Assembly: GCA_009493725.1 (NCBI GenBank) | Contig: VOGB01000005.1 | Span: 186,001 to 250,000, forward strand | Direction: 5' to 3' | DNA from: Pseudoramibacter fermentans | Lineage (GTDB): Bacteria; Bacillota; Clostridia; Eubacteriales; Eubacteriaceae | DNA: 64,000 nucleotides | Shown here: positions 51,430 to 60,600 of the stretch, piece after piece | Layout of the letters: each line of letters begins with the position of its first letter | How positions within the stretch are numbered: position 1 is the first letter of the stretch | Notes under the pieces: model-generated | The model's input: the letters and a program-made list of their open reading frames with translations, nothing else | The model's database searches: none | Told to the model about the DNA's origin: nothing | Position numbers and translations under genes: made by a program

Positions 51430-52263
51430 TCAATCGACGTTCAGCGCCTTTTCTCTCGCCTCGCGTTCCCTTTTCTGTTTGATGCCGCCGACGATCAGCC
51501 AAGCCGCCACGCAGCCCAGACAAACGAAAAGAATGATCGTCGAGAGGGCATTGATTTCCGGCGTCACCCCTTTTTTGACCATCGAGTAGACCTTAATCGG
51601 CAGCGTCGTGATCCGTGCGCTGGCCAGGAAACTGGTCACAATGAGCTCGTCGAGCACCAAAGAGAAGGACATAAACGCGCCAGAGAGCACCCCGGGCATG
51701 ATGGCCGGCAGGGTCACGTGGAAGAAGGTGTAGCCGCGGTCGGCGCCCAAATCGTAAGACGCCTCCTCGATGGACGGGTCCATCCCCACTAGTCTCGCGT
51801 TGACTGTAATGTAAACATAGGGCAGGATCAGCGTCGCGTTCCCAATGATAATCGTCGGCATGCCGAGTTCAATGCCCATCCGGTCGAAGAACAACAGCAG
51901 GGCAACCCCCAAAACGATTTCCGGAATGACGATCGGGAAATACATCGAGTAGTGAATCAGCTCCTTGCCAAAAAACTGGTGCTTTCTGAATCCAACGGCG
52001 CCAAGGGTGCCGACAACCGTGCCGATGGCGGTGGCGACCGCCGCGATGATCAAGGTCGTGCCGAAAATCGACCAGAGGTATTGATCTTGGAACAGCTGCT
52101 TGTAATACTGCGTCGTAAACCCCAGCCAAATCATATTCGCCCGGCTGTTGTTGAAGGAATACACCACCATCACCGCAACCGGTGCGTAAACGAAAATCAT
52201 CACGACGGCGACGACAATTTTTAAAAACACATCACTGGCGCGCCGGTTTTCTCGTTGTTTCAC
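51430..52263 (-). CDS. potC: Polyamine-type ABC transporter permease PotC
   Basis: A 277-aa permease with six membrane helices and the EAA loop EEASYDLGADRGYTFFHVTLPAIMPGV. The start is GTG at 52263 with GAAGGAG upstream. It is the last gene of the seven-gene operon that begins with the alcohol dehydrogenase. Confidence 0.92.
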   Translation of the reverse strand: MKQRENRRASDVFLKIVVAVVMIFVYAPVAVMVVYSFNNSRANMIWLGFTTQYYKQLFQDQYLWSIFGTTLIIAAVATAIGTVVGTLGAVGFRKHQFFGKELIHYSMYFPIVIPEIVLGVALLLFFDRMGIELGMPTIIIGNATLILPYVYITVNARLVGMDPSIEEASYDLGADRGYTFFHVTLPAIMPGVLSGAFMSFSLVLDELIVTSFLASARITTLPIKVYSMVKKGVTPEINALSTIILFVCLGCVAAWLIVGGIKQKREREAREKALNVD

Positions 52264-52286
52264 AATTTTCTCCTTCCCAAAGCCTT

Positions 52287-53168
52287 TTATCCCAAATCGT
52301 CGAGATTACCGCCGAGTTTCGTGTAAATGCCGACCATCGCGAAAATTACAATCGCCAGCACCATCGACAGCGCTGCCCCAAAGGGCCAGTTCCGCGCAAT
52401 GGTGAACTGCCTGTCGATCAGATTCCCAATCAGCATGCTCGTGCCGCCTCCCAGCATATCAGTGACCATGTAGTAGCCGACACAGGGGATAAAGGTCAGA
52501 ATCACCGCGGCAAAAATGCCTGGCGAGGTTAGCGGCAGTGTCACCTTGAAAAAGGTGCGCACCGGGCTCGCGCCCAAATCCTGAGACGCCTCGACGAGAT
52601 TGTAATCTAACTTTTCAATCGAGGAATACATCGGCAGCACCGCAAAGGGCAGGAACATGTACAGCATCCCGCAGATGACCGAGAAGTTGGTGTACAACAT
52701 CGATTTTGGCGATTTGATCAAGCCGATGTGCATTAAAAAGGTGTTGATGATCCCCGAATGATTGAGCAGGATGACGAAGCTGTAAATGATGACCAGCCCG
52801 CTGACCCACATCGGAATCATCAAGAGCACCATCATCACGCCCGACGTCCGCGCGCGCATTCTCGCCATGGCCGTGGCGAAGGGATACCCCAGCAATATAG
52901 TCAGCCCGGTCGTCCAGCCCGCGATAATCAGCGACTGTACAATTACGTTAAGGTAAACCTTATCGCCGAGGGCTTTGTAGTTGGCAAGCGTAAACTTCGG
53001 CACGATCACGCCGAGGGCGCCCTTGGTCATAAAGCTCATAACGGCGAGGATTACAATGGGCACCACAATAAACAAAAGGGACCACGCCGTCATCGGTCCG
53101 CAGAGTACGATCGCCGACAGGCGGTCCTTCAACGATTTTTTCTCAGAAATGTGTGGCGTTGGCTTCAT
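52287..53168 (-). CDS. potB: Polyamine-type ABC transporter permease PotB
   Basis: A 293-aa permease with six membrane helices and the EAA loop VEASQDLGASPVRTFFKVTLPLTSPGI. The start at 53168 has AGGAGG upstream and lies 26 bases inside the potA gene, so the two are coupled. Confidence 0.92.
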   Translation of the reverse strand: MKPTPHISEKKSLKDRLSAIVLCGPMTAWSLLFIVVPIVILAVMSFMTKGALGVIVPKFTLANYKALGDKVYLNVIVQSLIIAGWTTGLTILLGYPFATAMARMRARTSGVMMVLLMIPMWVSGLVIIYSFVILLNHSGIINTFLMHIGLIKSPKSMLYTNFSVICGMLYMFLPFAVLPMYSSIEKLDYNLVEASQDLGASPVRTFFKVTLPLTSPGIFAAVILTFIPCVGYYMVTDMLGGGTSMLIGNLIDRQFTIARNWPFGAALSMVLAIVIFAMVGIYTKLGGNLDDLG

Positions 53169-54291
53169 CGACTGCCTCCTGTAAATCCACAACCGAATTG
53201 GTTTTAAACCAGGATTTGTTGCGGAAAGTCCGGGATTTCCCCGGTTCCCAGTACAAATTAATGACCTGTCCGACCGGCGCCAGTTCATCTTCTCCAAATC
53301 GGTTAATGCGAACCGTGGAGCCGTCGTTGAGCTTCACGATCATTTTGATCATATGGCCCATGAAAATATGGTCGCTGACCACCCCTTTGATTGAAAAATG
53401 ATCGACTGGTTCCAGCGAAAACTGCATATTCTGCGGACGCACTGCGACCGAAACCGCGTCGCCAGTCTTGATATCTGGATCGGCAATTAAACTTCTGGCC
53501 TGCCCGTTTTCGGTGCCAACTTTGAGGAAATCGCCATCCTGTCCCATCGCGACCGCGTCGATGATATTGGACTCGCCGATAAAATCCGCGACGAAGCGGG
53601 TGGCCGGTTCATCGTATATTTTCTGCGGCGTGTCCAGCTGCTGAATTTCCCCCTCGTTGATGACGGCAATGCGGTCGCTCATCGTCAGGGCTTCTTCCTG
53701 ATCGTGGGTCACGAAGACGAAGGTGATGCCCAGTTTTTTCTGGAGCTGTTTGAGCTCGATCTGCATCTGCTTGCGCAGCTTGCGGTCTAACGCGCCAAGC
53801 GGCTCGTCGAGGAGCAGGACCTTCGGCTCGTTGATCAAGGCGCGGGCGATGGCCACGCGCTGTTTCTGGCCGCCGGACATCTGCGCGATTTTCCGCTTCT
53901 CGAAGCCCTCCAGCTGAACCAGCTTGAGCATTTCCGTCACCCGCTTTTTGATTTCACTTTTCGGACGTTTCCGCACCTTTAAGCCGTAGGCCACGTTGTC
54001 GGCCACGTTCATATTTGGAAACAGCGCGTAATTCTGAAACACGGTATTGACGTTGCGTTTAAAGGGCGGGATTTGATCGACGTTCTGGCCTCCCAGGCGC
54101 ACTTCCCCGTAGGTCGGCTTTTCAAACCCCGAAATCATGCGCAGCGTCGTGGTTTTGCCGCAGCCCGACGGCCCAAGCAGGGTGAGAAATTCTCCCGGCA
54201 TGATATCCAAGTTGCAGTTTTTCACAACGTGATTGTCGCCGTAGAATTTTTGAACGTCGACCAATTGCACGATTGGCTGTTTTTCATTCAT
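53143..54291 (-). CDS. potA: Polyamine-type ABC transporter ATPase PotA
   Basis: A 382-aa ATPase with Walker A GPSGCGKTT (40-48), signature MSGGQKQR, Walker B LLLDEPLGALD and a C-terminal TOBE domain (about 290-360), as in PotA/CysA-type importers. Start at 54291 with GGAGG upstream; 13 bases after the PII-like gene. Confidence 0.93.
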   Translation of the reverse strand: MNEKQPIVQLVDVQKFYGDNHVVKNCNLDIMPGEFLTLLGPSGCGKTTTLRMISGFEKPTYGEVRLGGQNVDQIPPFKRNVNTVFQNYALFPNMNVADNVAYGLKVRKRPKSEIKKRVTEMLKLVQLEGFEKRKIAQMSGGQKQRVAIARALINEPKVLLLDEPLGALDRKLRKQMQIELKQLQKKLGITFVFVTHDQEEALTMSDRIAVINEGEIQQLDTPQKIYDEPATRFVADFIGESNIIDAVAMGQDGDFLKVGTENGQARSLIADPDIKTGDAVSVAVRPQNMQFSLEPVDHFSIKGVVSDHIFMGHMIKMIVKLNDGSTVRINRFGEDELAPVGQVINLYWEPGKSRTFRNKSWFKTNSVVDLQEAVDEANATHF

Positions 54292-54304
54292 CGTCTGGCC
54301 TCCA

Positions 54305-54646
54305 TTACTTGATGGCGTCCTCCCCGCGCTCGTTGGTTCTGATCCGCATGGCATCGACCACATCAGTCACAAAAACCTTGCCGTCCCCGTTGGTGCCGGT
54401 ACCGATGGCCGTCTGAATGTCTGCGAGAATTTCTTCAACCTGTTCGTCTTCGGTGACGACAAACACTTCGATTTTCGGCAAAAGATTAATATCGTCCCCG
54501 ACAAAATTCATTTCCGGCAGATAGCCCCGCTGTCTGCCGCAGCCCATCACTGAGCTGACCGTCATGCCCTGGCAGTTATGGGTCATGAAGATTTTCTTCA
54601 AAGCAACGAGTTTTTCAGGCCGTGTGATTACATCAATTTTTTTCAT
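54305..54646 (-). CDS. PII-like nitrogen regulatory protein (GlnB/GlnK fold), lacking Tyr51
   Basis: A 113-aa PII protein: MKKIDVITRPEKL, MGCGRQRG before the T-loop, LLPKIEVFVV, and GTNGDGKVFVTDVVDAMRIRTNERG. The ATP-site GDGK and the RIRT region are intact. Against E. coli GlnB the T-loop has Met at 46, Asn at 47 and Asp at 51, so the uridylylated Tyr51 is absent. PII proteins usually sit beside amtB; here the gene lies between potD and potA. It may tune this importer in response to nitrogen or energy status (inference). Confidence 0.88.
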   Translation of the reverse strand: MKKIDVITRPEKLVALKKIFMTHNCQGMTVSSVMGCGRQRGYLPEMNFVGDDINLLPKIEVFVVTEDEQVEEILADIQTAIGTGTNGDGKVFVTDVVDAMRIRTNERGEDAIK

Positions 54647-54675
54647 AATTTCTTTCCTTTTTTAATTTTTCTGGA

Positions 54676-55761
54676 CTACTTTTCGCCCATCAACTTCGTG
54701 TAATAGCTGTCCATCAACGCGATTTGTTTTTCGTCGACGGAAACGTTCCACGAATTGTGAAGCAGCCGCTGGGAGCTCTTAATCGACGGGTTCTTGTAAT
54801 AATTTTTCGGCAGATACTTCGCAATGGCCGATTTCTTTTCAAGGGGCACCGCGTAGTATTCCTTGTAGCACTTGGCCAATTCCTTCGGTCTGAGAATAAA
54901 ATTGATCAGCTGCTGCGCTTCTTTCTTATGGGTCGAAGCCTTCGGAACCGCCCAGTACTGCATGCAGTATTCGTTGCCGCCCTTCAGCGGAATTTCCTCG
55001 AACTTATCCCAGTTGGTGTCGCTGTCCCCGCAAAGGGTCGGATAATCCCAGCTGAACGCCACCGAACACTCGCCGCTTTCGAGCTGTGACACGGCGCTCT
55101 CGCCGACAAAGGCCTTGACGTTTTTCTTGATCTTTCTGAGCAGCGCATTCGCCTCGGCAATCTGAGACTCGTCTGTCGAAGCCGCGGAATACCCCAGATC
55201 CTGAAGGGCCGCCCCGTAAAGGGAGTTGGTCGCGTTAACCATAGCCAGCTGATCTTTTAACTTCGGATTAGCTAAATCGCTGAACCGGGTGATTTTAATC
55301 GGACAGGTTTTCTTATTGACGATCACAGAGGTGTAGCTCGGCGCCATATCCGGCACGGTATATTCGAGATTCTTATCCCCAATCGGGCCGGTTTTCTTAT
55401 AATCGTCCACAATGTACTTGGTATTGGTGATCTTGCTCTGATCGATTTTCGCCAACAGGTCGTGCTGAACGAAGGGCTTAACGTAAGCCCCTTCCAAATC
55501 GATCAAATCGTAATCGGCGTTGCCTTGGATCAGCTTGGACATCAGCGTATCGGTGTTGTCGACGTAGCTGATGTTCACCGTGATGCCCGTTTCCTTTTCA
55601 AAGTCTTGGAACATTTCTTCGGACCAGGTCCCGTCCCAGACAATGATATTGAGTTCCTTGTTTGATTTTTTCGACTGTCCGCAGCCGGACAGGCACATCA
55701 AAGCTAAAGCCGCTGCTGTCAAAATCGCAGCGGCTCTGGCTAAATTTCTTTTTAAAATCAT
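54676..55761 (-). CDS. potD: Polyamine-type substrate-binding lipoprotein PotD
   Basis: A 361-aa lipoprotein with a long N-terminal helix and LSGC lipobox (about 25-28). The PotD fold follows (IIVWDGTWSEEMFQDFEKETGI, DYDLIDLEG, SWDYPTLCGD, YWAVPKAST). The ligand could be a polyamine or related amine, as the binding residues are not conserved enough to decide. The start overlaps the upstream antiporter stop (ATGA). Confidence 0.88.
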   Translation of the reverse strand: MILKRNLARAAAILTAAALALMCLSGCGQSKKSNKELNIIVWDGTWSEEMFQDFEKETGITVNISYVDNTDTLMSKLIQGNADYDLIDLEGAYVKPFVQHDLLAKIDQSKITNTKYIVDDYKKTGPIGDKNLEYTVPDMAPSYTSVIVNKKTCPIKITRFSDLANPKLKDQLAMVNATNSLYGAALQDLGYSAASTDESQIAEANALLRKIKKNVKAFVGESAVSQLESGECSVAFSWDYPTLCGDSDTNWDKFEEIPLKGGNEYCMQYWAVPKASTHKKEAQQLINFILRPKELAKCYKEYYAVPLEKKSAIAKYLPKNYYKNPSIKSSQRLLHNSWNVSVDEKQIALMDSYYTKLMGEK

Positions 55762-57266
55762 AGGACAAATCCTGCGATCAAGTAGAGCGCAGCCGAAATC
55801 ACATCGGCGATGAGGAAATAGGGCAGTGACGTTTCGTACTGTTCGTAAATCTTGACGCGGCAGGCTCTCGCGGAGATGACGCCGAGGTCAGAGACGACAC
55901 AGGCGTTGGCGCCGAAGAGGCCGGCGGAGATCAAAGCGCCCAGGCACAGCGGCACGTTGGCGCCGATTTTCGTAAGCACGACCATCAATACCGGGATCGC
56001 GATTTGATACAGGGTGTAGTTCAGGCTGTAGAGGTATTCCGTCAGTGAGAAGAACACAAACAGGATGAACGGAATCAGATTGACGACCGGAATCCCGCCG
56101 AGCACGGAATGCACAAAGGCTTCCATCCCCATGCTGTACATGACGTTCTGCATGATGTAGCCGATCATCAGGATGATGACCATATCGCACATATCGATGA
56201 AGCCGTCGACGATGCATTGGACGTATTCCTGAATCGTGAACAGGCCCTGGCAGACGTAGAGAATACCGGTGAACACCGTCGCGACCATGAAGGCGACAAA
56301 GCAGTCGAGGCCGCTGGCGATCAGCGCGACGACGATGCAGACGATCGGCAGGACCAAATTGAGGACTGAGCAGTGCTTAGTCCGCGGGTTGTCCGGATCG
56401 TAGTCTTCTTCTTCCGCTTCGGAGCCGTCGGTCAGCGCGCCCATTTGGACGCCGTCTTCTTCAATCATGCGGTAGGCTTCCTTCATTTTGCCGATTTTCG
56501 GCACGATGCCCACTGCGAAGAGCATGGCGATGACGCAGGCGACGATCGCGTAAAACATATACGGAATGGACTGAATGAAAATATGCGTCGCGGCCGCGCG
56601 GTTGGGCACGTTTTTCGCCGCCGCGATCTGGTAGACGACGAAATACCCCCACGCCCCGACGGGCAGCAGCTCGGACACGTTAATGCTCAAGGTTCGGATG
56701 ACGTAGGCCAGCGCAAGCCGCGGCTTTTGAATCGCGTCGATGAGCGGCGAAAAGGCCGCGCCGGCGGTCAGCGCCGAGACGTAGTCGTCAATCGAGGTGG
56801 CCCCGGCGTAAATCCCGGAAGTCGCGAGAATCGCCTTTTCGTTCCTGCCGAAATGGCCGGTGATAAACTTCGTAAAGGCGTTGGTCGCGCCGCTGCGCTT
56901 CATCGCGATGATGATGCCGCCGCAGAGGAAGAACGACATGTACATTTCGATGTTTTCCTGATCGGCGAGGCTGGTCAGCGTGTCTTTCATAAAGCCGTTT
57001 AAAAATCCGCCCTTGTACCACAGAATGTACATCGACAGCGTCCCCATCAGCAGAGAGCTCATGACGTCCTTCGTCGTCAGCGCGTAGACGAACAGCCCGG
57101 CCAGCGGCACGAAAATCAGAATCGATCCCTTGGTCACCGACTGCGGGATCAGCCACAGCACGACGTTGAGGATGATCCAGAACGTCCAGAGCTTGACCAT
57201 CTTTTTATCGATGTGTTTCGGGTTCATGTAATACCCGATGCGCTTGAAGATATTGGCAGTCTCCAT
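55758..57266 (-). CDS. NhaC family Na+/H+ antiporter-like transporter
   Basis: A 502-aa protein with about 12 membrane helices. NhaC-type features are GATSIDDYVSALTAGAAFSPLID (about 158-180) and LFGANACVVSDLGVISARACRV near the end. Members exchange sodium for protons or carry amino or hydroxy acids. It follows the alcohol dehydrogenase gene by about 31 bases and is translationally coupled to potD. AAAGGA lies before the start at 57266. Confidence 0.85.
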   Translation of the reverse strand: METANIFKRIGYYMNPKHIDKKMVKLWTFWIILNVVLWLIPQSVTKGSILIFVPLAGLFVYALTTKDVMSSLLMGTLSMYILWYKGGFLNGFMKDTLTSLADQENIEMYMSFFLCGGIIIAMKRSGATNAFTKFITGHFGRNEKAILATSGIYAGATSIDDYVSALTAGAAFSPLIDAIQKPRLALAYVIRTLSINVSELLPVGAWGYFVVYQIAAAKNVPNRAAATHIFIQSIPYMFYAIVACVIAMLFAVGIVPKIGKMKEAYRMIEEDGVQMGALTDGSEAEEEDYDPDNPRTKHCSVLNLVLPIVCIVVALIASGLDCFVAFMVATVFTGILYVCQGLFTIQEYVQCIVDGFIDMCDMVIILMIGYIMQNVMYSMGMEAFVHSVLGGIPVVNLIPFILFVFFSLTEYLYSLNYTLYQIAIPVLMVVLTKIGANVPLCLGALISAGLFGANACVVSDLGVISARACRVKIYEQYETSLPYFLIADVISAALYLIAGFVL

Positions 57267-57297
57267 AATTTTATCCTTTCTAATCAAACAAACGCTT

Positions 57298-58452
57298 TTA
57301 CAAGCGGCCCTCGTAGACGGCCGTCATCACGTTTACAAAATCCGTTTCGTTCATCATCACCGGATTGTCCGCCGTTTCATCCGCGTTGGCCGCCGTCTTG
57401 GCGAGCCTCGGAAAATCCTTCGGGTCGACCTGTTCGATGTCGGCGAATTTGGGAATGTGCAATTTTTCGGCGAGAGCCGCCATTTTGTCGATGCCGGCGA
57501 TGGCGAGGTCCTCTGCACTGTCCCGGCTGTCCCCTGCGCCCATGGCGCGGGCCACGTCGGCGTAGCGGTCGACCGCGCCCTTCACGCTGTAGCGGGACAC
57601 CGGCGCGAGGAACATCGCGTTGGCGACCCCGTGGGGAATGTCGTAAAAGCCGCCGAGGGCTTCCGAAATCGAGTGCACCGAGGCCACGTCCGAATTGCCG
57701 AAGGCCATGCCCGCCATCGTGCTCGCCGCCATCATCGCGTCGAGGGCTTCCGGATCGTGGGTTTCGACGGCTTTGACGATGTTGTCCGAGATCAGGCGGA
57801 TCGCCGACAAAGCGATGCCGTCGGTCAGCGGGTTGGCCGCTTTGCAGACGTAGGCTTCAACCGCGTGGGTCAGGGCGTCCATCCCGGTGGAGCCGAGAAT
57901 GGATCCCGGCAAGTGGTCGATCACGGTCGAATCGATGATCGCCGTCGTGACTGAGTTTTCCGGCCCCCAGATGCAGTCCTTTTCCAAGGTTGTGGTATTG
58001 TTGATAATCGATTCGTGGGTCACTTCGCTGCCGGTGCCGCAGGTGGTCGGCACACAGATCAGCGGTGCGATCGGATGCTCGAGGTTGCCGTCGGTCCAGT
58101 CGGCGCAGACGCCACCGTTAGTCATCAGCGCGCCGATGGCCTTGGCCGTATCCATCGACGAACCGCCGCCAATGGCGATCAGGTAGTCAATGGCGTGGGC
58201 CTTCGCGTATTCGGCGCCCCGTTCGATGTCGACGTCTCTCGGGTTCGGGACGATATCGGTCCAGACCTCAAAATTGAGCTGCTTCGCCTTTAACGCATCG
58301 ATAATTGGATCGACGAGACCAGTCGCCATCAGCCCTTTGTCGGTGACCACCAGGCCCTTGTCCCCAAGCTTCTCTGCTTCGTCAGCAATCTGATTCAAAC
58401 TGTCCCGTCCAAAAATAATATGTGTCGGTGTAAAAAATTCAAATGCGTTCAT
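57298..58452 (-). CDS. Iron-containing alcohol dehydrogenase
   Basis: A 384-aa group III alcohol dehydrogenase. The NAD-binding GGGSSMDTAKA (about 96-106) and the metal ligands in STGMDALTHAVEAYV and the SVHSISEALGGFYDIPHGVANA segment are present. It should reduce an aldehyde to an alcohol, or the reverse. AAGGAGG precedes the start at 58452. First gene of the operon; its promoter has a 19-base spacer typical of MerR control, and its leader contains a terminator. Confidence 0.92.
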   Translation of the reverse strand: MNAFEFFTPTHIIFGRDSLNQIADEAEKLGDKGLVVTDKGLMATGLVDPIIDALKAKQLNFEVWTDIVPNPRDVDIERGAEYAKAHAIDYLIAIGGGSSMDTAKAIGALMTNGGVCADWTDGNLEHPIAPLICVPTTCGTGSEVTHESIINNTTTLEKDCIWGPENSVTTAIIDSTVIDHLPGSILGSTGMDALTHAVEAYVCKAANPLTDGIALSAIRLISDNIVKAVETHDPEALDAMMAASTMAGMAFGNSDVASVHSISEALGGFYDIPHGVANAMFLAPVSRYSVKGAVDRYADVARAMGAGDSRDSAEDLAIAGIDKMAALAEKLHIPKFADIEQVDPKDFPRLAKTAANADETADNPVMMNETDFVNVMTAVYEGRL

Positions 58453-58483
58453 GCATATCCTCCTTCCCCGGATTGCGTTCCAA

Positions 58484-58527
58484 TAAAAAAAGCAAAGATG
58501 CACCTGAATCCAGTTGCGTCTTTGCTT
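58484..58527 (-). promoter_or_regulatory. Terminator hairpin in the leader of the alcohol dehydrogenase operon
   Basis: Minus strand AAGCAAAGACGC (58527-58516) pairs with GCATCTTTGCTT (58501-58490), followed by seven Ts. It lies between the promoter and the first start codon, so it may act as an attenuator. Confidence 0.65.
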
Positions 58528-58567
58528 AGTCATTCGGATCAATAAAACTTTATTAATTTGTACTTAT

Positions 58568-58598
58568 ATTATAAAGCTTGGTGTTATACTAAGGTCAA
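58568..58598 (-). promoter_or_regulatory. MerR-type promoter with 19-base spacer
   Basis: Minus strand TTGACC (58598-58593), a 19-base spacer, and TATAAT (58573-58568). The spacer contains an imperfect dyad (CTTAGTATAACACCAAG). The long spacer and dyad are the hallmarks of promoters activated by MerR-family proteins, and a merR gene is divergent next to it. Confidence 0.72.
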
Positions 58599-58626
58599 AT
58601 CTTTTTTTACATTGCAAGGGGAACCC

Positions 58627-59442
58627 ATGAAAAATAAAAAAACCTTTCGCATCGGCGAATTGTCCAAATTGTTCGGCGTCAGCACCGACGCCATCCGCTA
58701 CTACGAAAAGGTCGGCATCCTGAACCCAAAGCGCAATGCGGAGAACAATTACCGGTATTACACGCTGGACGATGTCCGAAAGATTCTGACGATTCGAGAG
58801 CTGCTCAGCCTCGACTTCTCCACCGATCAGATCCGGGATTTTCAACAAAACCGCAGCATCGCCAAAACCCAGGAAATGCTGAAGGAGGAGTTGGCCGTCG
58901 TCAATTCGGAAATCGTCGCCCTCTTCGAGAAAAAGCACAGCATCGAAACCCGCATCACCTCTATTGACGACAGTCTGTCTCTCACGGCCGATGAAACGGT
59001 GCGCTGTCTAAATCTCGAGGATCGGGAATGTCTGATGATCAGCCAGACCAATCTGCCCGACGACTACGTCGACTATTTCGTCACCCGCTACATCCACACC
59101 CACAGCAACCGCATCGACACCATCGGCGCCTGTGACTGCTACACGCTGGATCTGGCCGGCAGCAACCCGGAATCCCAATACTACCGCACTGAAAATATTT
59201 TCTTCTACTCGACCAACCAGTTCTATCAGACGAATTACGTGCTGCCAGCGGGAAAATACCTGTCGCTGGTCTACCAGGGCCACTTGTCCAAAACGAAAAA
59301 GCTGATGCCGAAGCTCTTCGACTACGCCAAAAGCCACCATTTAAAAATTGCCGGCGACCCGATCGAGATGTGTCACCTCGACGAGTACGAAACCGACAAT
59401 CACAATGAATTTATTACGGAGCTGCAGCTCCCGGTTCATTAA
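58627..59442 (+). CDS. MerR family transcriptional regulator with effector domain
   Basis: A 271-aa regulator: an N-terminal MerR winged helix (RIGELSKLFGVSTDAIRYYEKVGILNP, about 8-34), a long coiled dimerisation helix (about 80-125), and a C-terminal GyrI/BmrR-like effector domain that binds small molecules. The start at 58627 has AAGGGG 6 bases upstream. It probably activates the divergent alcohol dehydrogenase/antiporter/pot operon through the 19-base-spaced promoter. Confidence 0.9.
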   Translation: MKNKKTFRIGELSKLFGVSTDAIRYYEKVGILNPKRNAENNYRYYTLDDVRKILTIRELLSLDFSTDQIRDFQQNRSIAKTQEMLKEELAVVNSEIVALFEKKHSIETRITSIDDSLSLTADETVRCLNLEDRECLMISQTNLPDDYVDYFVTRYIHTHSNRIDTIGACDCYTLDLAGSNPESQYYRTENIFFYSTNQFYQTNYVLPAGKYLSLVYQGHLSKTKKLMPKLFDYAKSHHLKIAGDPIEMCHLDEYETDNHNEFITELQLPVH

Positions 59443-59463
59443 TATTTAATTTTAGTTGCGCAA

Positions 59464-60600
59464 TTACTGATACGGGTTGAAACGGTCGTAGCGCAGGGCG
59501 CTCATATCAACCGCAGTTTCTTCGCCCATGGCCATCTGTGCCAGAATCAGGCCGACCGCCGGCGCGGAGCCGAAGCCGTGACCGGTGAAGCCGCAGGCCA
59601 GAATCAATCCAGGCACCACGTCGACCGGCGAAATAACCGGCACGCCGTCGATGCACATGTCGAGCCAGCCGCCCCAAGAGCGGACGATTTTCGCGTCCTT
59701 CAACGCTGGAATATAGCCTTCGATGGCTCGGCAGCTGGACGGCAGCGTCATCGAAATGGTTTTGAGCTCGTTCAGCGGCATGTCGATGCCGTCTTCCAAA
59801 CCGCAGTCCGACCCGAAAACGAAGGAGCCGTGCTTGGTCTGATGACCGTAGAAATTGGCGTCAGCCGTCCCGAGCATCTGCGGGAACATTTCCGGCTGGG
59901 CTTCGGTGACCAGCGCCTGATCGAAATAGCGGGTCATCGGCACGTCGATGCCGACGGTCTGCACGATGTAGCGGCTTTCGTAGCCCGCCGCCACGATGAC
60001 GGTATCGCCTTCAAAGACGGTGCCGTCTTTGAGGATGACCTGACGCAGGCGGCCCTTGACCTTTTTCAGGGACTGCACTTCCGCGCCGGTGTAATACCGG
60101 ACGCCCATCGACAGGGATTTTTTGTAATAGCCCAGTGTGGCCATCAGCGGGTTGGCGTGGCCGTCGGTCGGGCACCAGCTAGCGCCGATGATGTCGTCGG
60201 ACAGGTACGGGTTGATTTCCCGCACTTCGTCGCCGTCAATCATTCGGACATCAAGGCCAACCTTCTTCGCATTGTCCGCCAGGGTCTGCAGTTTTTCGAG
60301 ATGCTTTTCCGTTTTGCCCAGTCTCAAATTGCCCTTTTGGGTGTATTCCACATCGACGCCCAGTTCATCGGAGAGCCCCGGCCACAAATTTTGAATCCCG
60401 TACATGACGTAGGGCAGTTCTCTGACGTCCCGGCCGCTCTGACGGACACCGCCGCCGTTTCGGCTAGATCCGCCGTGTCCGATGCTGTCCGAGGCTTCAA
60501 GCACGATCACGTCCTTGACGCCCTTTTTCGCTAAATAGTACGCTGCGGCGCAGCCATTGATGCCGCCGCCGATGATGATGACATCTGCTGTTTGATTCAT
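59464..60600 (-). CDS. FAD-dependent amino/amine dehydrogenase subunit (DAO family, HcnC/OoxB-like)
   Basis: A 378-aa flavoprotein. FAD-binding DVIIIGGGINGCAAAYYLA is at the start, SSRNGGGVRQSGRD near 45, and the C-terminal FAD motif GLILACGFTGHGFGSAPAVG. It is the DAO-type catalytic subunit expected to oxidise the C-N bond of an amino acid, opine or amine. The start overlaps the stop of the BFD-type gene (ATGA). Last gene of the operon; it converges on merR with no clear terminator between. Confidence 0.85.
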   Translation of the reverse strand: MNQTADVIIIGGGINGCAAAYYLAKKGVKDVIVLEASDSIGHGGSSRNGGGVRQSGRDVRELPYVMYGIQNLWPGLSDELGVDVEYTQKGNLRLGKTEKHLEKLQTLADNAKKVGLDVRMIDGDEVREINPYLSDDIIGASWCPTDGHANPLMATLGYYKKSLSMGVRYYTGAEVQSLKKVKGRLRQVILKDGTVFEGDTVIVAAGYESRYIVQTVGIDVPMTRYFDQALVTEAQPEMFPQMLGTADANFYGHQTKHGSFVFGSDCGLEDGIDMPLNELKTISMTLPSSCRAIEGYIPALKDAKIVRSWGGWLDMCIDGVPVISPVDVVPGLILACGFTGHGFGSAPAVGLILAQMAMGEETAVDMSALRYDRFNPYQ

